Under the pieces are notes generated by a model, which saw nothing but the letters and a program-made list of their open reading frames with translations, was not told where the DNA came from and made no database searches. A program made the translations under genes and the position numbers. A stretch of DNA of 64,000 nucleotides. Source: Terriglobia bacterium (GTDB lineage Bacteria > Acidobacteriota > Terriglobia > Acidiferrales > UBA7541). The DNA is taken from NCBI GenBank assembly GCA_020073605.1, contig JAIQEW010000002.1, forward strand, positions 186,001 through 250,000. The letters run 5' to 3'. Below are positions 45,949 to 55,143 of this stretch, piece after piece (position 1 is the stretch's first letter; the number at the start of each line of letters is the position of its first letter).

Positions 45949-45957
45949 CTGTAAATG
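45949..45957 (+). repeat. 9-bp target site duplication, right copy
   Basis: CTGTAAATG, identical to 43118-43126. Confidence 0.9.
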
Positions 45958-45971
45958 AAACAGCCTTCGAT

Positions 45972-46445
45972 CTAGGGAAGGTGGCAGGCCCGAATCCCTT
46001 GCTTCTCGAAATACTGCTGGTGGTATTCCTCTGCGCGATAGAAATCCGTCGCGGGAACAATCTGCGTCACAATCGGGCCCTTGAAGATGCCCGCCTTTTC
46101 GAGCGCCGCTTGTGAGTCCCGCGCGGCCGCTTCCTGTTCGGCGTCGTGAAAGAAGATCGACGAGCGATACTGCGAGCCGTAATCGGGGCCTTGCCGGTTG
46201 AGCTGCGTGGGATCGTGGCTCTGAAAAAAGACGGCGAGAAGCTCGCGATAAGAAACCTGATCGGGATTGAATTCGACTTCGACAGCCTCGGCGTGCCCCG
46301 TTCGATCCGTGCACACTTCCTTGTACGTCGGATTCTTCGTGTGGCCGCCCGTGTAACCGACAGCCGTGGAGGTCACGCCTTTGACCTGCCGGAACGCGTC
46401 CTCTACACCCCAAAAGCATCCTGCCGCAAAAGTCGCCTTAGCCAT
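45972..46445 (-). CDS. msrA: peptide-methionine (S)-S-oxide reductase
   Basis: A 157-residue MsrA with active site [37 protein letters not shown] and the aromatic QYRSSIFF. The resolving Cys is near the C-terminus (GIRACHLP). ATG with AAGGAG upstream. It repairs oxidised methionine. The transposon lies 14 nt past its stop. The gap from 46446 to 46685 holds no gene. Confidence 0.92.
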   Translation of the reverse strand: MAKATFAAGCFWGVEDAFRQVKGVTSTAVGYTGGHTKNPTYKEVCTDRTGHAEAVEVEFNPDQVSYRELLAVFFQSHDPTQLNRQGPDYGSQYRSSIFFHDAEQEAAARDSQAALEKAGIFKGPIVTQIVPATDFYRAEEYHQQYFEKQGIRACHLP

Positions 46446-46685
46446 GGCCGCATGCTCCTTACAAAAGGTCCCTCTACCCTATGTGTGCCTGCGATGTTGC
46501 CACAAGGGGAGACCCGGGTCGAGAGTAGGGACAGACTTACCCCCTGTCTTGGACCTAAACCTCATGTAATCAATAGAACCACAGGAGATGTGCCTACATC
46601 TCGATTAGACGGGATTACAGCTATTTGGTCGCAGAAATCTTCGGTAACAGACGTCCCCCCCTGAAAACCCAGCCTACCGGCCCAA

Positions 46686-47888
46686 TCAGGCCAGTTTTTC
46701 CGCCAGTTGCGCAGGGGTATCGGCGGCCGATCCGCACTTTGATTGCTCGAAGATCTTTTCGAGGATTCCGGGGATTTCGAAGATGGCGCGATTCTGGAGC
46801 GCAGCGGCGTTGGCGCGATAACGGGCCAGCGCTGAGGGCTCGATCAACTGCGCGACCGCCTTGTCGATCTCGCGGAATCCGCGCAGCACCAATCCCACCT
46901 GTTTCTCGAGGATCCATTCGGCGTTGTACCGCTCTTGCGGCAGCGTCCACGCATTGCATTCGACGATCACGGGAAGCCGCATCGCCAGTGCTTCGCTCAC
47001 GCTGCCCGGTCCGGGCTTGCCGATGAAGAAGTCGGAAAGCTGCATGTAGTAATTCACTCGCGTCGTAAAACCTTCGACGAAACGCGGAAGGCGCGATTTC
47101 TGCGCACGCAGTGCGCTGGCGAGCTCTTCGTTTTTCCCGCAGATGAAGATCAACTGAAGCTCGAGCTGCGACCGATCCAGCCGCTCGGCGATTTCGAGCA
47201 TCACCTGCGAGCCGTGGCCGCCGAAAAGCACGAGCCCCGTGGGCAGGTCGGGCCGCAGTCCCAGCTGCTCTCGCTCGGCGGTGCGATTTTCGACCGGCGC
47301 TTCATAGAACCGCGGATGCAGCACCATTCCCGATGCGCGAAAGATTCGGTCGTCCGAATGCCCCATCGAGCGCGCCTGCGCGACGGCGCGGTCCGAACCG
47401 CACACCAGATACTGCTGCCTGCCCGCCGTGGCGGGCTGGCGCTCGATCCAGAAATGCGGCGGGTAGTCCGCGATGTCCGTCAGCACCGTAACGAATGGGC
47501 GTCCCGGAAACGCGCGTGAAAAGCTTTCCCCGAGCGCGCGATTGAAGTGCGGCACCACGGAGACGACCATATCCGGCTTCGTCTCCTTCCAATGCGCATC
47601 GAGCAAGCGGACCGTCGGTCGATGATAGGTCCAGATCGCGAACTGCAGAATTTTCAAGAGCTGCGGACTGCCGAGCGTCCAGCCGTTGCGCAGCAACGTG
47701 TTGTACATGTCCTGGATGCGAATTCGGCCGTACTTCTTGAGGATGTCGAGTGGATCGAGCAGCTCCTGAAGATTCGTGAGGCGGACTTCCCAGGGACGCC
47801 CCTGCGCCTGGATCGCCATCTGTAGGGCGGTGGCAGCAGCGCGATGGCCGCCGCCGCCGTCGTGGAAGACGAACTCGACCCGCTCCAC
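46686..47888 (-). CDS. GT28/MGDG-synthase-like glycosyltransferase
   Basis: A 400-residue GT-B enzyme. DGGGGHRAAATAL near the N-terminus is the acceptor-side Gly-rich loop of MurG/MGDG synthases; VLFGGHGSQVML and FIGKPGPGSVSEALA are the C-terminal donor-site motifs. MGDG-synthase relatives glycosylate diacylglycerol or related lipids. It starts at GTG 47888. A surface or membrane glycolipid role fits the neighbouring PAP2 gene, but the acceptor is unknown. Confidence 0.8.
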   Translation of the reverse strand: MERVEFVFHDGGGGHRAAATALQMAIQAQGRPWEVRLTNLQELLDPLDILKKYGRIRIQDMYNTLLRNGWTLGSPQLLKILQFAIWTYHRPTVRLLDAHWKETKPDMVVSVVPHFNRALGESFSRAFPGRPFVTVLTDIADYPPHFWIERQPATAGRQQYLVCGSDRAVAQARSMGHSDDRIFRASGMVLHPRFYEAPVENRTAEREQLGLRPDLPTGLVLFGGHGSQVMLEIAERLDRSQLELQLIFICGKNEELASALRAQKSRLPRFVEGFTTRVNYYMQLSDFFIGKPGPGSVSEALAMRLPVIVECNAWTLPQERYNAEWILEKQVGLVLRGFREIDKAVAQLIEPSALARYRANAAALQNRAIFEIPGILEKIFEQSKCGSAADTPAQLAEKLA

Positions 47889-48054
47889 CTAAAAGTGCTC
47901 CATAACTGCCGCATTCTGGCACTGGAAGGGCCACCGAATGCTACAGGACTGTTAAAATGCCCGATCTTGTGTCGAATCAGTTAAATACCTATGTTTTCAG
48001 AATCTTAGCAGGGATGTCATCTGTCCGTAACCCTGTGAATTTACTGTGGAAATC

Positions 48055-48942
48055 ATGAAATGCGATTTGCATGTCCACTCGTACTTCTCTGGACCGTGCA
48101 CCACTCCGTTTGTGGGGCGTTTCTGCCGCGAAAGCTATAGCGATCCCGAGCAGGTTTACTCGCTCCTGGGGCGGCGCGGCATGAACCTGTTCACTCTGAC
48201 GGACCACGACTCGATCGAAGGCTCCGAAAAGCTTCGCCGGCATCCCGATTTCTTCCTGAGCGAGGAGCTGACGTGCCGGATGCCCAGCGGTACGGAAGTC
48301 CACATCGGCGTGTACGACTTCCATGAGCGCCAGCACGCCCAGCTCCAGCAGCGGCGCAACGACCTGGTCGCGCTGCTGATGTACCTCACCGAGCGGCGGC
48401 TTTTCTTCAGCGTCAATCACATTTTTTCCAGCGTCACCGGGCGCCGCGAGCGCGAGGATTTCGCGTGGTTCGAGGAGTATTTCCCGGCGGTCGAAACGCA
48501 CAACAGCCACATGCTCCAGAGCACGAACGCGCACGCCGCCACGCTCGCCCGGCAATGGGACAAGATCGCCATCGGCGGAAGCGATGCGCACGCCCTGGCG
48601 TCCGTCGGGACGGCTTTCACGGAAGTTCCCGGCGCGCGCGATAAAGAAGAGTTCTTCGCCGGCTTGAAGGCCGGGATAGGCCGCGTAGGGGGCGAATACG
48701 GCTCGTTTGCGAGGCTCACGCGGGACGTCTTCCTGATCGCCTTTGAAATGATGCGCGAGAAATCCTGGACCACGCTTCTCTCGCCGCTGGCCGTGCTGGT
48801 TCCTGCCGTCACGTATCTGAACTATCGCGCCGACCACTCTTTCGGTCGGCTTTGGGCGGCGCAGGTGCTTCAGCAGGCCGAATCACGCAAGCGTTCCCGC
48901 TGGATCGCCATGCCGCGACCTGCGGCGGAGGAATGGGTATGA
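48055..48942 (+). CDS. PHP-domain metallohydrolase
   Basis: A 295-residue protein beginning MKCDLHVHSYFSG, the first PHP metal motif. LTDHDSIEG, FFSVNHIFSS, VETHNSH and GGSDAHAL follow, covering the usual metal ligands. GTG at 48046 is an alternative start, but ATG at 48055 leaves the usual short N-terminus. PHP enzymes hydrolyse phosphoesters. A C-terminal hydrophobic stretch near LLSPLAVLVPAVTYL may contact the membrane. Its stop overlaps the next ATG. Confidence 0.75.
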   Translation: MKCDLHVHSYFSGPCTTPFVGRFCRESYSDPEQVYSLLGRRGMNLFTLTDHDSIEGSEKLRRHPDFFLSEELTCRMPSGTEVHIGVYDFHERQHAQLQQRRNDLVALLMYLTERRLFFSVNHIFSSVTGRREREDFAWFEEYFPAVETHNSHMLQSTNAHAATLARQWDKIAIGGSDAHALASVGTAFTEVPGARDKEEFFAGLKAGIGRVGGEYGSFARLTRDVFLIAFEMMREKSWTTLLSPLAVLVPAVTYLNYRADHSFGRLWAAQVLQQAESRKRSRWIAMPRPAAEEWV

Positions 48943-49481
48943 TCGTAGCCAGAGCGGTATGGGAACAGATTCAGTCCAACGATTACCGGTTGATGCGCCG
49001 CGTGCACCGCTGGCGCGCGCCGCGGTGGTTCCGCATTCTGATGATTGTGGCGACGCGGGGAGGCGACGGATGGCTCTGGTACGCGCTAGGCCTGATTCTG
49101 TTGCTGTTCGGTGGAGAGCATCGCTTCGCCGCCATCGGGGCGGGCGCTTCCAGCGCCGTGGCGGGGATCTTCTTGTTCCGCGCGCTCAAGAGCACAAGCC
49201 GTCGCAAAAGACCGTGCGAAATTGAGCCGCACTGCTGGTCTTCAATTCTGCCTCCGGACAAATATTCCTTTCCCTCGGGCCATTCGATCACGGCTTTCGC
49301 GGTGGCGATTACGCTGGGGCTCTTCTATCCCTACCTGCTGACGTGCTTGCTGGCCGTGGCTTTCCTGATTGCGGTATCGCGCATCGTTCTCGGCATGCAC
49401 TTTCTGAGCGACGTGCTCGCGGGCTCCGCGATCGGAATCGCGCTGGGTCTGGCGAGCTCCCACATCTTCGCGGCGTTCTAG
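48939..49481 (+). CDS. PAP2-family phosphatase
   Basis: A 180-residue polytopic enzyme with the three PAP2 motifs: KSTSRRKRPCE, YSFPSGHSITAFA and SRIVLGMHFLSDVLAG. ATG at 48939 lies 7 nt after GGAGG and overlaps the PHP stop (ATGA). It is likely to dephosphorylate phosphatidic acid or undecaprenyl pyrophosphate in the inner membrane. Confidence 0.85.
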   Translation: MIVARAVWEQIQSNDYRLMRRVHRWRAPRWFRILMIVATRGGDGWLWYALGLILLLFGGEHRFAAIGAGASSAVAGIFLFRALKSTSRRKRPCEIEPHCWSSILPPDKYSFPSGHSITAFAVAITLGLFYPYLLTCLLAVAFLIAVSRIVLGMHFLSDVLAGSAIGIALGLASSHIFAAF

Positions 49482-49546
49482 CGGACTGACTCTTCTGGGA
49501 ATTACGTGCGTCCCGGAGTGCTCGCGGGAGTCGCCGGTTCGGGGAT

Positions 49547-51328
49547 TCATCTCTTGTGCAGCAGCTCGACGATGGCGTGGTACAGGCGCGCGCGGACTTC
49601 ATGGCGTTCGTTCGCGCGTGTGAGGTAGCGCAGCACCACATTCACGCCGGTTGCGGTCGGCCGGACGCTCATCGACGGCGCCGCCGAGAAAGAGCGCTTT
49701 GCATACGACGGCGTCACGCGATTCCATTCCGTCTCCGCGAGATTCGCGTTGGCCGACGTCTCGTCCGCGGCGATTTTCCGAATGGCCTCGGCGGTGGCGT
49801 ATGGCTCGGCGGTGCTGGGCAGCAGAACTTCGATTTCGTCCCATAGCCACTGGCCCGACGTCGAAAAATTGAAGTAGTGGCCCTCGATTGCGAAGCTGTT
49901 TACGAACGACACCTTGCGGCCCGTCGGATGTCCCGCATCGCTCCAGTTTCCGGTTTCGAGGATTACGGTGTGCAGCAGCCCGATCTTGAGCACTTCTCCG
50001 CCGACGCCGTTGATCTCGACCCAGTCGCCGGGGCGGATTCCGTCCTTGCCCATCAGCACGAACCAGCCGAAGAATCCGACGATGAAATCCTTCAAGGCCA
50101 CGGTCAGCCCGGCGCCCGCCAGCGCCAGGACCGTCGCGAAATTGCTCGGGATACCCAAAATCACGACGAGCACCAATATCAGGCCCAGCGCCTGCATCGC
50201 GAACAGCAGAATGGCGCGCATTGTGTGCATTTGGCGGCGCTCGAGTGAGATGCCTTCGAAGAAGCGCCGCACCCAGTAGTTCGCCAGCAACACCAGCAGC
50301 AGGATCGTGAGGATGGAAAACACGGACACGAGAATCTCGTGCAGAAAGCCCTTTTCGCGCGCGTTTACGAGCTCGATCCAGTTTCCATAGACGGCCGCGA
50401 GCTGCTTTTCCGTCTCGATGTGCTTATCGAACTCGGCGAGATTCTTTTTGGCTTCTGTCTGCTGCCGGAGGCGAGCGAGCGGAGAGTCCGCCTCGGGCCG
50501 AGCGGCCGCGCCGGGCGCGTTTTCCTTTTGCGGCTTTCCTTCGGCGAGCTCCGCTTCGAGCGCGTCATGCGCGGCTGAGAGTTTTGCGGCGCGCGCGCTG
50601 GCTTCCTGCTGGGCTTGCACCAGCAGCGCCTCTTTCGAGCGAAGTGACGACCACGCCCGCACTTCGGCGACAGTGTTTCGCGCTTTCGTGAGCTCAATCG
50701 AGGGCGCCGCACCTGCAGGGGCAGGCGGTGGCATGAGAGCACTTGGTGCCGACGAGGCCTTGCGCTGGTCGAGCAGCTGCTGGATCGTGGCCTTTCTATT
50801 CCCGCCGGCGCGGATCATGTCCTGCTGGGCGTCCTCGAGATCGTCCTGATCGAGCGCGATCTGGGCCTGCGCGATGCCGATCAACTGCTGGAGATCATCC
50901 TTGGCGCTTCCGTTCGCTGCGGCGAGCGCCGCGGTGAACTGCGTGATGCGGTTCTGATCCGCGGCGACGGCGGCTTCCCCGTCTCTGATTCGGGCCGCGA
51001 GCTGGTTCATTTCCGGAGTCAGCGGCGGCGGATTCTCCGCCGCATCGTACATCGCCGCCGCAAACGCGAGATCGACCGAGTGATCCGCCAGGCGCAGGGC
51101 CTGCTGGGCGTAGTCCTGCTCGGTGTGAGTGACGGCAAGCTGCGCGAGCTGTTGCGCCGAGTCGAGCGCGCGCGTGTCAATCAGGTCCGCCGGGCGCTTC
51201 AGCGCCAGGCGCAGCGCCCTCACTCGCTCGCGGTAGTTCGCCCAGTTGTTTGTGAAGATCACGGCGCCCAGCGCGATCGCCACAAGCGCGGCCAGGCACC
51301 AGAGAATCAGTTTTTCAAGGCGCTTCAT
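49547..51328 (-). CDS. mechanosensitive (MscS-family) ion channel with long coiled-coil region
   Basis: A 593-residue protein. An N-terminal membrane anchor (residues 8-26) is followed by about 280 residues of Ala/Gln/Glu-rich helical, coiled-coil-like sequence. Several membrane helices (about 315-430) and the MscS beta domain then follow (GIRPGDWVEINGVGGEVLKIG). This extended form resembles MscK/YnaI-type channels that release solutes on osmotic downshock. It lies near the Kdp potassium uptake system. Confidence 0.85.
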   Translation of the reverse strand: MKRLEKLILWCLAALVAIALGAVIFTNNWANYRERVRALRLALKRPADLIDTRALDSAQQLAQLAVTHTEQDYAQQALRLADHSVDLAFAAAMYDAAENPPPLTPEMNQLAARIRDGEAAVAADQNRITQFTAALAAANGSAKDDLQQLIGIAQAQIALDQDDLEDAQQDMIRAGGNRKATIQQLLDQRKASSAPSALMPPPAPAGAAPSIELTKARNTVAEVRAWSSLRSKEALLVQAQQEASARAAKLSAAHDALEAELAEGKPQKENAPGAAARPEADSPLARLRQQTEAKKNLAEFDKHIETEKQLAAVYGNWIELVNAREKGFLHEILVSVFSILTILLLVLLANYWVRRFFEGISLERRQMHTMRAILLFAMQALGLILVLVVILGIPSNFATVLALAGAGLTVALKDFIVGFFGWFVLMGKDGIRPGDWVEINGVGGEVLKIGLLHTVILETGNWSDAGHPTGRKVSFVNSFAIEGHYFNFSTSGQWLWDEIEVLLPSTAEPYATAEAIRKIAADETSANANLAETEWNRVTPSYAKRSFSAAPSMSVRPTATGVNVVLRYLTRANERHEVRARLYHAIVELLHKR

Positions 51329-51365
51329 GAGTTCCCGCCCACGCTGTGATAATACGCCGGCCCGC

Positions 51366-52652
51366 TCATAAGTCGAGCGGCAGCGGATTCTTTCCCGTGA
51401 TCAGGCGCGCCGAGCGGTCGTAGGAGAAATAGAACCACGCCCACTGCACCAGCACGAGCATGCGATTCTGAAACTCGATGATGTAGACAAGGTGAATGAA
51501 GATCCACATCAGCCACGCCGGCCAGCCCGAGAGCCGCAGCCAGTTCAAGTCGGCGACGGCGGCGGCCCGGCCGATCGTCGCAAGATTTCCTTTGTCCCGG
51601 TAGCGGAAGGGCGGAATCTTTTCCCCTCGCAGGCGGCGTTGGATGGTTTCGGCAACGTACTGTCCCTCCTGAATGGCCGGTTGCGCCACGCCAGGAAGGG
51701 GTTTTCCAGTCTGGTGGCTGAAGTTTGCGAGGTCGCCGATGACGAAAATCTCGGGGTGGCCGGGGACGGTCAGTTCCGGCTCGACAATCACGCGGCCCGC
51801 ATTGTCGAGCGTGGCGCCTGTTTCGGCGGACAACATGCGTCCGAGCGGCGACCCCAGCACTCCCGCGGCCCACAAAACCGTACGCGTGGGAATCGTCTCT
51901 GTACGATCTCCTTCCCGGAGGGTCACCGACTCCTTCTGGATGTCCGTCACGAGCGCGCCGGTGCGCACCGTGACTCCCAGCCGCTCGAGCATCCTGCGGG
52001 CCGCGGCAGAGAGCGGTTGCGGATATACCGGCAGCACGCGGTCGGCGCCTTCGACAAGGATGATCTGCGCCTTGGAGGGATCAATGACGCGGAAATCCCG
52101 CCGCAGCGTGTCGTTGGCAATTTCGCCGAGCGCCCCCGCAAGCTCGACGCCGGTCGGACCACCCCCGACGATCACGAACGTCATCCACGCGCGCAGTTTT
52201 TCCGGATCCTGCTCGCGCTCGGCGGCTTCAAAGGCCAGCAGAATGCGCCGGCGCATGTCGGTGGCGTCCTCGATCGTTTTCAGGCCCGGCGCGAATTGCT
52301 CCCAGGCCTCGTGGCCGAAGTACTGGTGGCTCGCGCCCGTGGACACGATGAGCGTGTCGTACTCGACGCTGCCGTCACTCAGTATCACGCGCTTGTTCGC
52401 GGCATCGATGCGTGTCGCCTCGGCGAGAAGCACGCGCGTGTTTTTCTGTTTCTTCAGGATATTGCGAAGCGGCGAGGCGATGTTCGCGGGCGAGAGCGCG
52501 CCCGTGGCGACCTGGTAGAGCAGCGGCTGGAAGAGATGATAGTTGCAGCGATCGATCAGCGTCACCTGAACCGGCGCGCGCTTCAGTTTCAGCGCCGCGC
52601 TCAGGCCGCCGAATCCCCCGCCGATGATCACCACCCGATGCGGGCCTGCCAT
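51366..52652 (-). CDS. ndh: type II NADH dehydrogenase-like oxidoreductase
   Basis: A 428-residue flavoprotein with two dinucleotide motifs: VVIIGGGFGGLSAALKL (FAD) and FVIVGGGPTGVELAGALGE (NADH). IFVIGDLA is the second FAD motif, and AQPAIQEGQYVA is the NDH-2 quinone-site region. A C-terminal amphipathic segment (LMWIFIHLVYIIEFQNRMLV) anchors it to the membrane. It passes electrons from NADH to quinone without proton pumping. Confidence 0.88.
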   Translation of the reverse strand: MAGPHRVVIIGGGFGGLSAALKLKRAPVQVTLIDRCNYHLFQPLLYQVATGALSPANIASPLRNILKKQKNTRVLLAEATRIDAANKRVILSDGSVEYDTLIVSTGASHQYFGHEAWEQFAPGLKTIEDATDMRRRILLAFEAAEREQDPEKLRAWMTFVIVGGGPTGVELAGALGEIANDTLRRDFRVIDPSKAQIILVEGADRVLPVYPQPLSAAARRMLERLGVTVRTGALVTDIQKESVTLREGDRTETIPTRTVLWAAGVLGSPLGRMLSAETGATLDNAGRVIVEPELTVPGHPEIFVIGDLANFSHQTGKPLPGVAQPAIQEGQYVAETIQRRLRGEKIPPFRYRDKGNLATIGRAAAVADLNWLRLSGWPAWLMWIFIHLVYIIEFQNRMLVLVQWAWFYFSYDRSARLITGKNPLPLDL

Positions 52653-52770
52653 GCGTCACCATCCGCGAGCAACAGCGGTATCGTACCTCAATCTTCCTCG
52701 CCGAATATGCCGATCAGGTCCAAGGGGCCCGGCCCCAGCTAAACGATCCGGTTTGAGGCGGTTCCAGGAG

Positions 52771-52808
52771 CTTACGAAATCCTTACAGCTCTCTTATTCC
52801 TTCCTGAT
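52771..52808 (+). promoter_or_regulatory. candidate KdpE operator, four half-sites 11 bp apart
   Basis: CTTAC (52771), CTTAC (52782), CTTAT (52793) and the weaker CTGAT (52804) start exactly 11 bp apart, one helical turn, in the only sizeable gap before the kdp genes. Direct repeats at 10-11 bp spacing are the usual site of OmpR-family regulators, and KdpE is encoded nearby. Confidence 0.55.
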
Positions 52809-52888
52809 GCCCCAGGAGTAGCCTGCACTCGGCTTCAGCACGTGCGGGCACGTTGGCCGCTCGGTGGAGCTTGTGAAGGAGTACGGCA

Positions 52889-53164
52889 ATGTTTATTTTC
52901 CTGGCAATCGTGATGGGCCCCGGAGTCTGGTTCATGCTATATGCGCTCAGCCAATTCTGGCGCGAGGCAATGCGTCTTAGGCGCCGCCCGGAGGCGAAGT
53001 TGCCCCGGAGCGTGACCCCGGTCACATCGTTCCGGGCCGACCAATGTGACTATCCCGCGCACCGCGCCGCCGGCTCTGGAGGTGACAGGGGAGCTGGTGA
53101 GCGCAGCGTCGTTGTCATCAATCAACCGCTGTCTCGCCGCTCGATCGAGCGGGACGTGGCGTAG
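52889..53164 (+). CDS. hypothetical membrane-anchored protein at the head of the kdp operon
   Basis: A 91-residue ORF with GAAGGAG upstream of its ATG. One N-terminal membrane helix (MFIFLAIVMGPGVWFMLYAL) is followed by a basic, low-complexity tail. Its TAG stop lies just upstream of, and overlaps, the GGAG that serves the next micro-ORF, a compact arrangement supporting real translation. No family recognised. Confidence 0.5.
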   Translation: MFIFLAIVMGPGVWFMLYALSQFWREAMRLRRRPEAKLPRSVTPVTSFRADQCDYPAHRAAGSGGDRGAGERSVVVINQPLSRRSIERDVA

Positions 53165-53175
53165 GAGCGATTCGA

Positions 53176-53262
53176 ATGCTGGATCTTATTTTTGTTGTTT
53201 GCACGGTCGGTTTCTTCATTGTGGCGATCGCATATGTATGGGCGTGCGACCGCCTGAAATAA
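53176..53262 (+). CDS. 28-residue single-helix micro-ORF upstream of kdpF
   Basis: ATG with GGAGCG upstream. Encodes a short hydrophobic helix (MLDLIFVVCTVGFFIVAIAY then VWACDRLK). It ends 12 nt before kdpF. Too short for most gene callers. Its size and topology match KdpF, so it may be a second KdpF-like stabilising subunit or an accessory. Confidence 0.6.
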   Translation: MLDLIFVVCTVGFFIVAIAYVWACDRLK

Positions 53263-53274
53263 GGAGCGACATCC

Positions 53275-53361
53275 ATGCTCGGTAACATTGTGCTGCTGGG
53301 AATCTGCGTTCTCACGGGCGTGTATCTGCTGGCGGCCTTGCTCTGGCCGGAGAGGTTTTGA
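53275..53361 (+). CDS. kdpF: KdpF subunit of the potassium-transporting ATPase
   Basis: A 28-residue single-helix peptide (MLGNIVLLGICVLTGVYLLA then ALLWPERF) immediately before kdpA, with GGAGCG upstream. YLLxALLxPERF is the conserved KdpF ending. KdpF stabilises the KdpABC complex. Confidence 0.85.
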   Translation: MLGNIVLLGICVLTGVYLLAALLWPERF

Positions 53362-53363
53362 CG

Positions 53364-55136
53364 ATGACTGCGAACGGTTGGCTGCAGATCGGGCTGTTCT
53401 TCGTTGTGCTCTTGGCGGTCACGAAGCCGCTCGGTGTCTTCATGGCTCGCGTGTTTTCGGGCGAGAAGACCTTTCTCGATCCCGTCCTTCGCCCCATCGA
53501 GCGCCTGATTTACCGCTCCTGTGGGATCGACGATAAGCGCGAGATGGATTGGAAGGAATACACCGTCGCGATGCTTCTTTTCAGCGTCGTCTCGATGCTC
53601 CTGCTGTACTTGATCGAGCGCGTGCAGCAGTGGCTGCCCTGGAATCCACAGCATTTCGCCGCTGTGGAGGCGCATCTCGCGTTCAATACCGCTGCATCTT
53701 TCACGACGAACACCAACTGGCAAAACTACGGCGGCGAATCGACCATGAGCTACTTCACGCAGATGGCCGGGCTCGCGTATCACAATTTCGCGTCCGCTGC
53801 CGTCGGCATCGCGCTCGCCATCGCCGTGATTCGCGGCATCGCGCGGAAGGAATCCAAGACGATCGGCAACTTTTGGGTCGATGTCACGCGGTGCATGCTG
53901 TGGGTCCTGCTTCCCGCATGTCTGATAATCGCGCTGATCTTTGTTTCTCAGGGCATGGTTCAGAACCTGAGGCCCTATGACACGGCGAAGTTCCTAAACC
54001 CGCAGACCGTGCAGACGACAGGCGCGGACGGCAAGACAACGACTCAGACGGTCACCGACCAGGTGATTGCCCAGGGGCCGTTCGCCTCTCAGGAAGCCAT
54101 CAAGATCTTCGGGACGAATGGCGGTGGCCCCTTCAACGCCAATAGCGCCCACCCCTTCGAGAACCCCAACCCCCTGACCGATTTCATGCAGATTGTGATG
54201 ATGCTCGCGCTCGGGTCGGGTCTTACGTACACGCTCGGCCGGATGACGGGCTCGCAGCGCCACGGCTGGGCCGTGTGGGCTGCTATGGCGATTTTGTGCC
54301 TGGCGGGCGTTACGGTCGCATATGCGATGGAAGCTCACGGCAATCCGCTGCTGCACGGCATCGATCAGCACACGAGCGCCATGCAGCCGGGCGGCAATAT
54401 GGAAGGCAAGGAAGTCCGCTTCGGAATCGCGCCCACCGCTCTCTTCGCTACCACAACGACTGACGCGAGCTGTGGCGCCGTAAACGGCATGCACGACTCG
54501 TTCACTCCGCTTGGCGGCATGATTCCGCTGGTCAACATCATGATCGGCGAAGTCATTTTCGGTGGTGTCGGCGCGGGCCTTTACGGCATTGTCGTCTTCA
54601 TTATCCTGTCGGTTTTCATCGCCGGCTTGATGGTGGGCCGCACTCCGGAATATCTCGGCAAAAAGATCGAAGCCTATGACGTAAAAATGGCGATGCTAGT
54701 GGTCCTCATTTTTTGTCTGATTGTTCTTGGCCTTACTGCCGTTGCGATAGTCTCGCCCTTCGGCACGTCGTCCATCTCGAATCCCGGTCCTCACGGTCTG
54801 TCGCAGATTTTGTACGCCTACACGTCTCAGGCCGGCAACAACGGCTCGGCGTTCGCCGGGCTGACTGGGAATACGCCCTGGTACAACGTCAGCGGCGCTT
54901 TCGACATGCTGCTGGGGCGTTTCTTCATGGTGATTCCGGTCCTCGCGATCGCGGGCAATCTGGCGCGGAAGAAGATCGTCCCCGAATCCGTCGGCACCTT
55001 TCCGGTGACAACACCGCTCTTCACGTTCTTGCTGATCTCCGTAATTTTGATCGTTAGTGCACTTACATTCTTCCCGGCGCTCAGCCTGGGCCCGATTCTC
55101 GAGCACCTGCTGATGCACGCCGGAAAGGTTTTCTGA
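53364..55136 (+). CDS. kdpA: potassium-transporting ATPase subunit KdpA
   Basis: A 590-residue, ten-helix potassium channel-like subunit. Selectivity-loop segments include [17 protein letters not shown] and [22 protein letters not shown] at 53364 lies 2 nt after kdpF, using GGAGAG. It forms the potassium pathway of the high-affinity Kdp pump. Confidence 0.95.
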   Translation: MTANGWLQIGLFFVVLLAVTKPLGVFMARVFSGEKTFLDPVLRPIERLIYRSCGIDDKREMDWKEYTVAMLLFSVVSMLLLYLIERVQQWLPWNPQHFAAVEAHLAFNTAASFTTNTNWQNYGGESTMSYFTQMAGLAYHNFASAAVGIALAIAVIRGIARKESKTIGNFWVDVTRCMLWVLLPACLIIALIFVSQGMVQNLRPYDTAKFLNPQTVQTTGADGKTTTQTVTDQVIAQGPFASQEAIKIFGTNGGGPFNANSAHPFENPNPLTDFMQIVMMLALGSGLTYTLGRMTGSQRHGWAVWAAMAILCLAGVTVAYAMEAHGNPLLHGIDQHTSAMQPGGNMEGKEVRFGIAPTALFATTTTDASCGAVNGMHDSFTPLGGMIPLVNIMIGEVIFGGVGAGLYGIVVFIILSVFIAGLMVGRTPEYLGKKIEAYDVKMAMLVVLIFCLIVLGLTAVAIVSPFGTSSISNPGPHGLSQILYAYTSQAGNNGSAFAGLTGNTPWYNVSGAFDMLLGRFFMVIPVLAIAGNLARKKIVPESVGTFPVTTPLFTFLLISVILIVSALTFFPALSLGPILEHLLMHAGKVF

Positions 55137-55143
55137 GGCCGCC

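Noticed and set aside
46530-46548. REP-like hairpin (GACAG...CTGTC) between msrA and the glycosyltransferase
   Set aside because: The stem is only 5 bp and no second copy was seen in the window.
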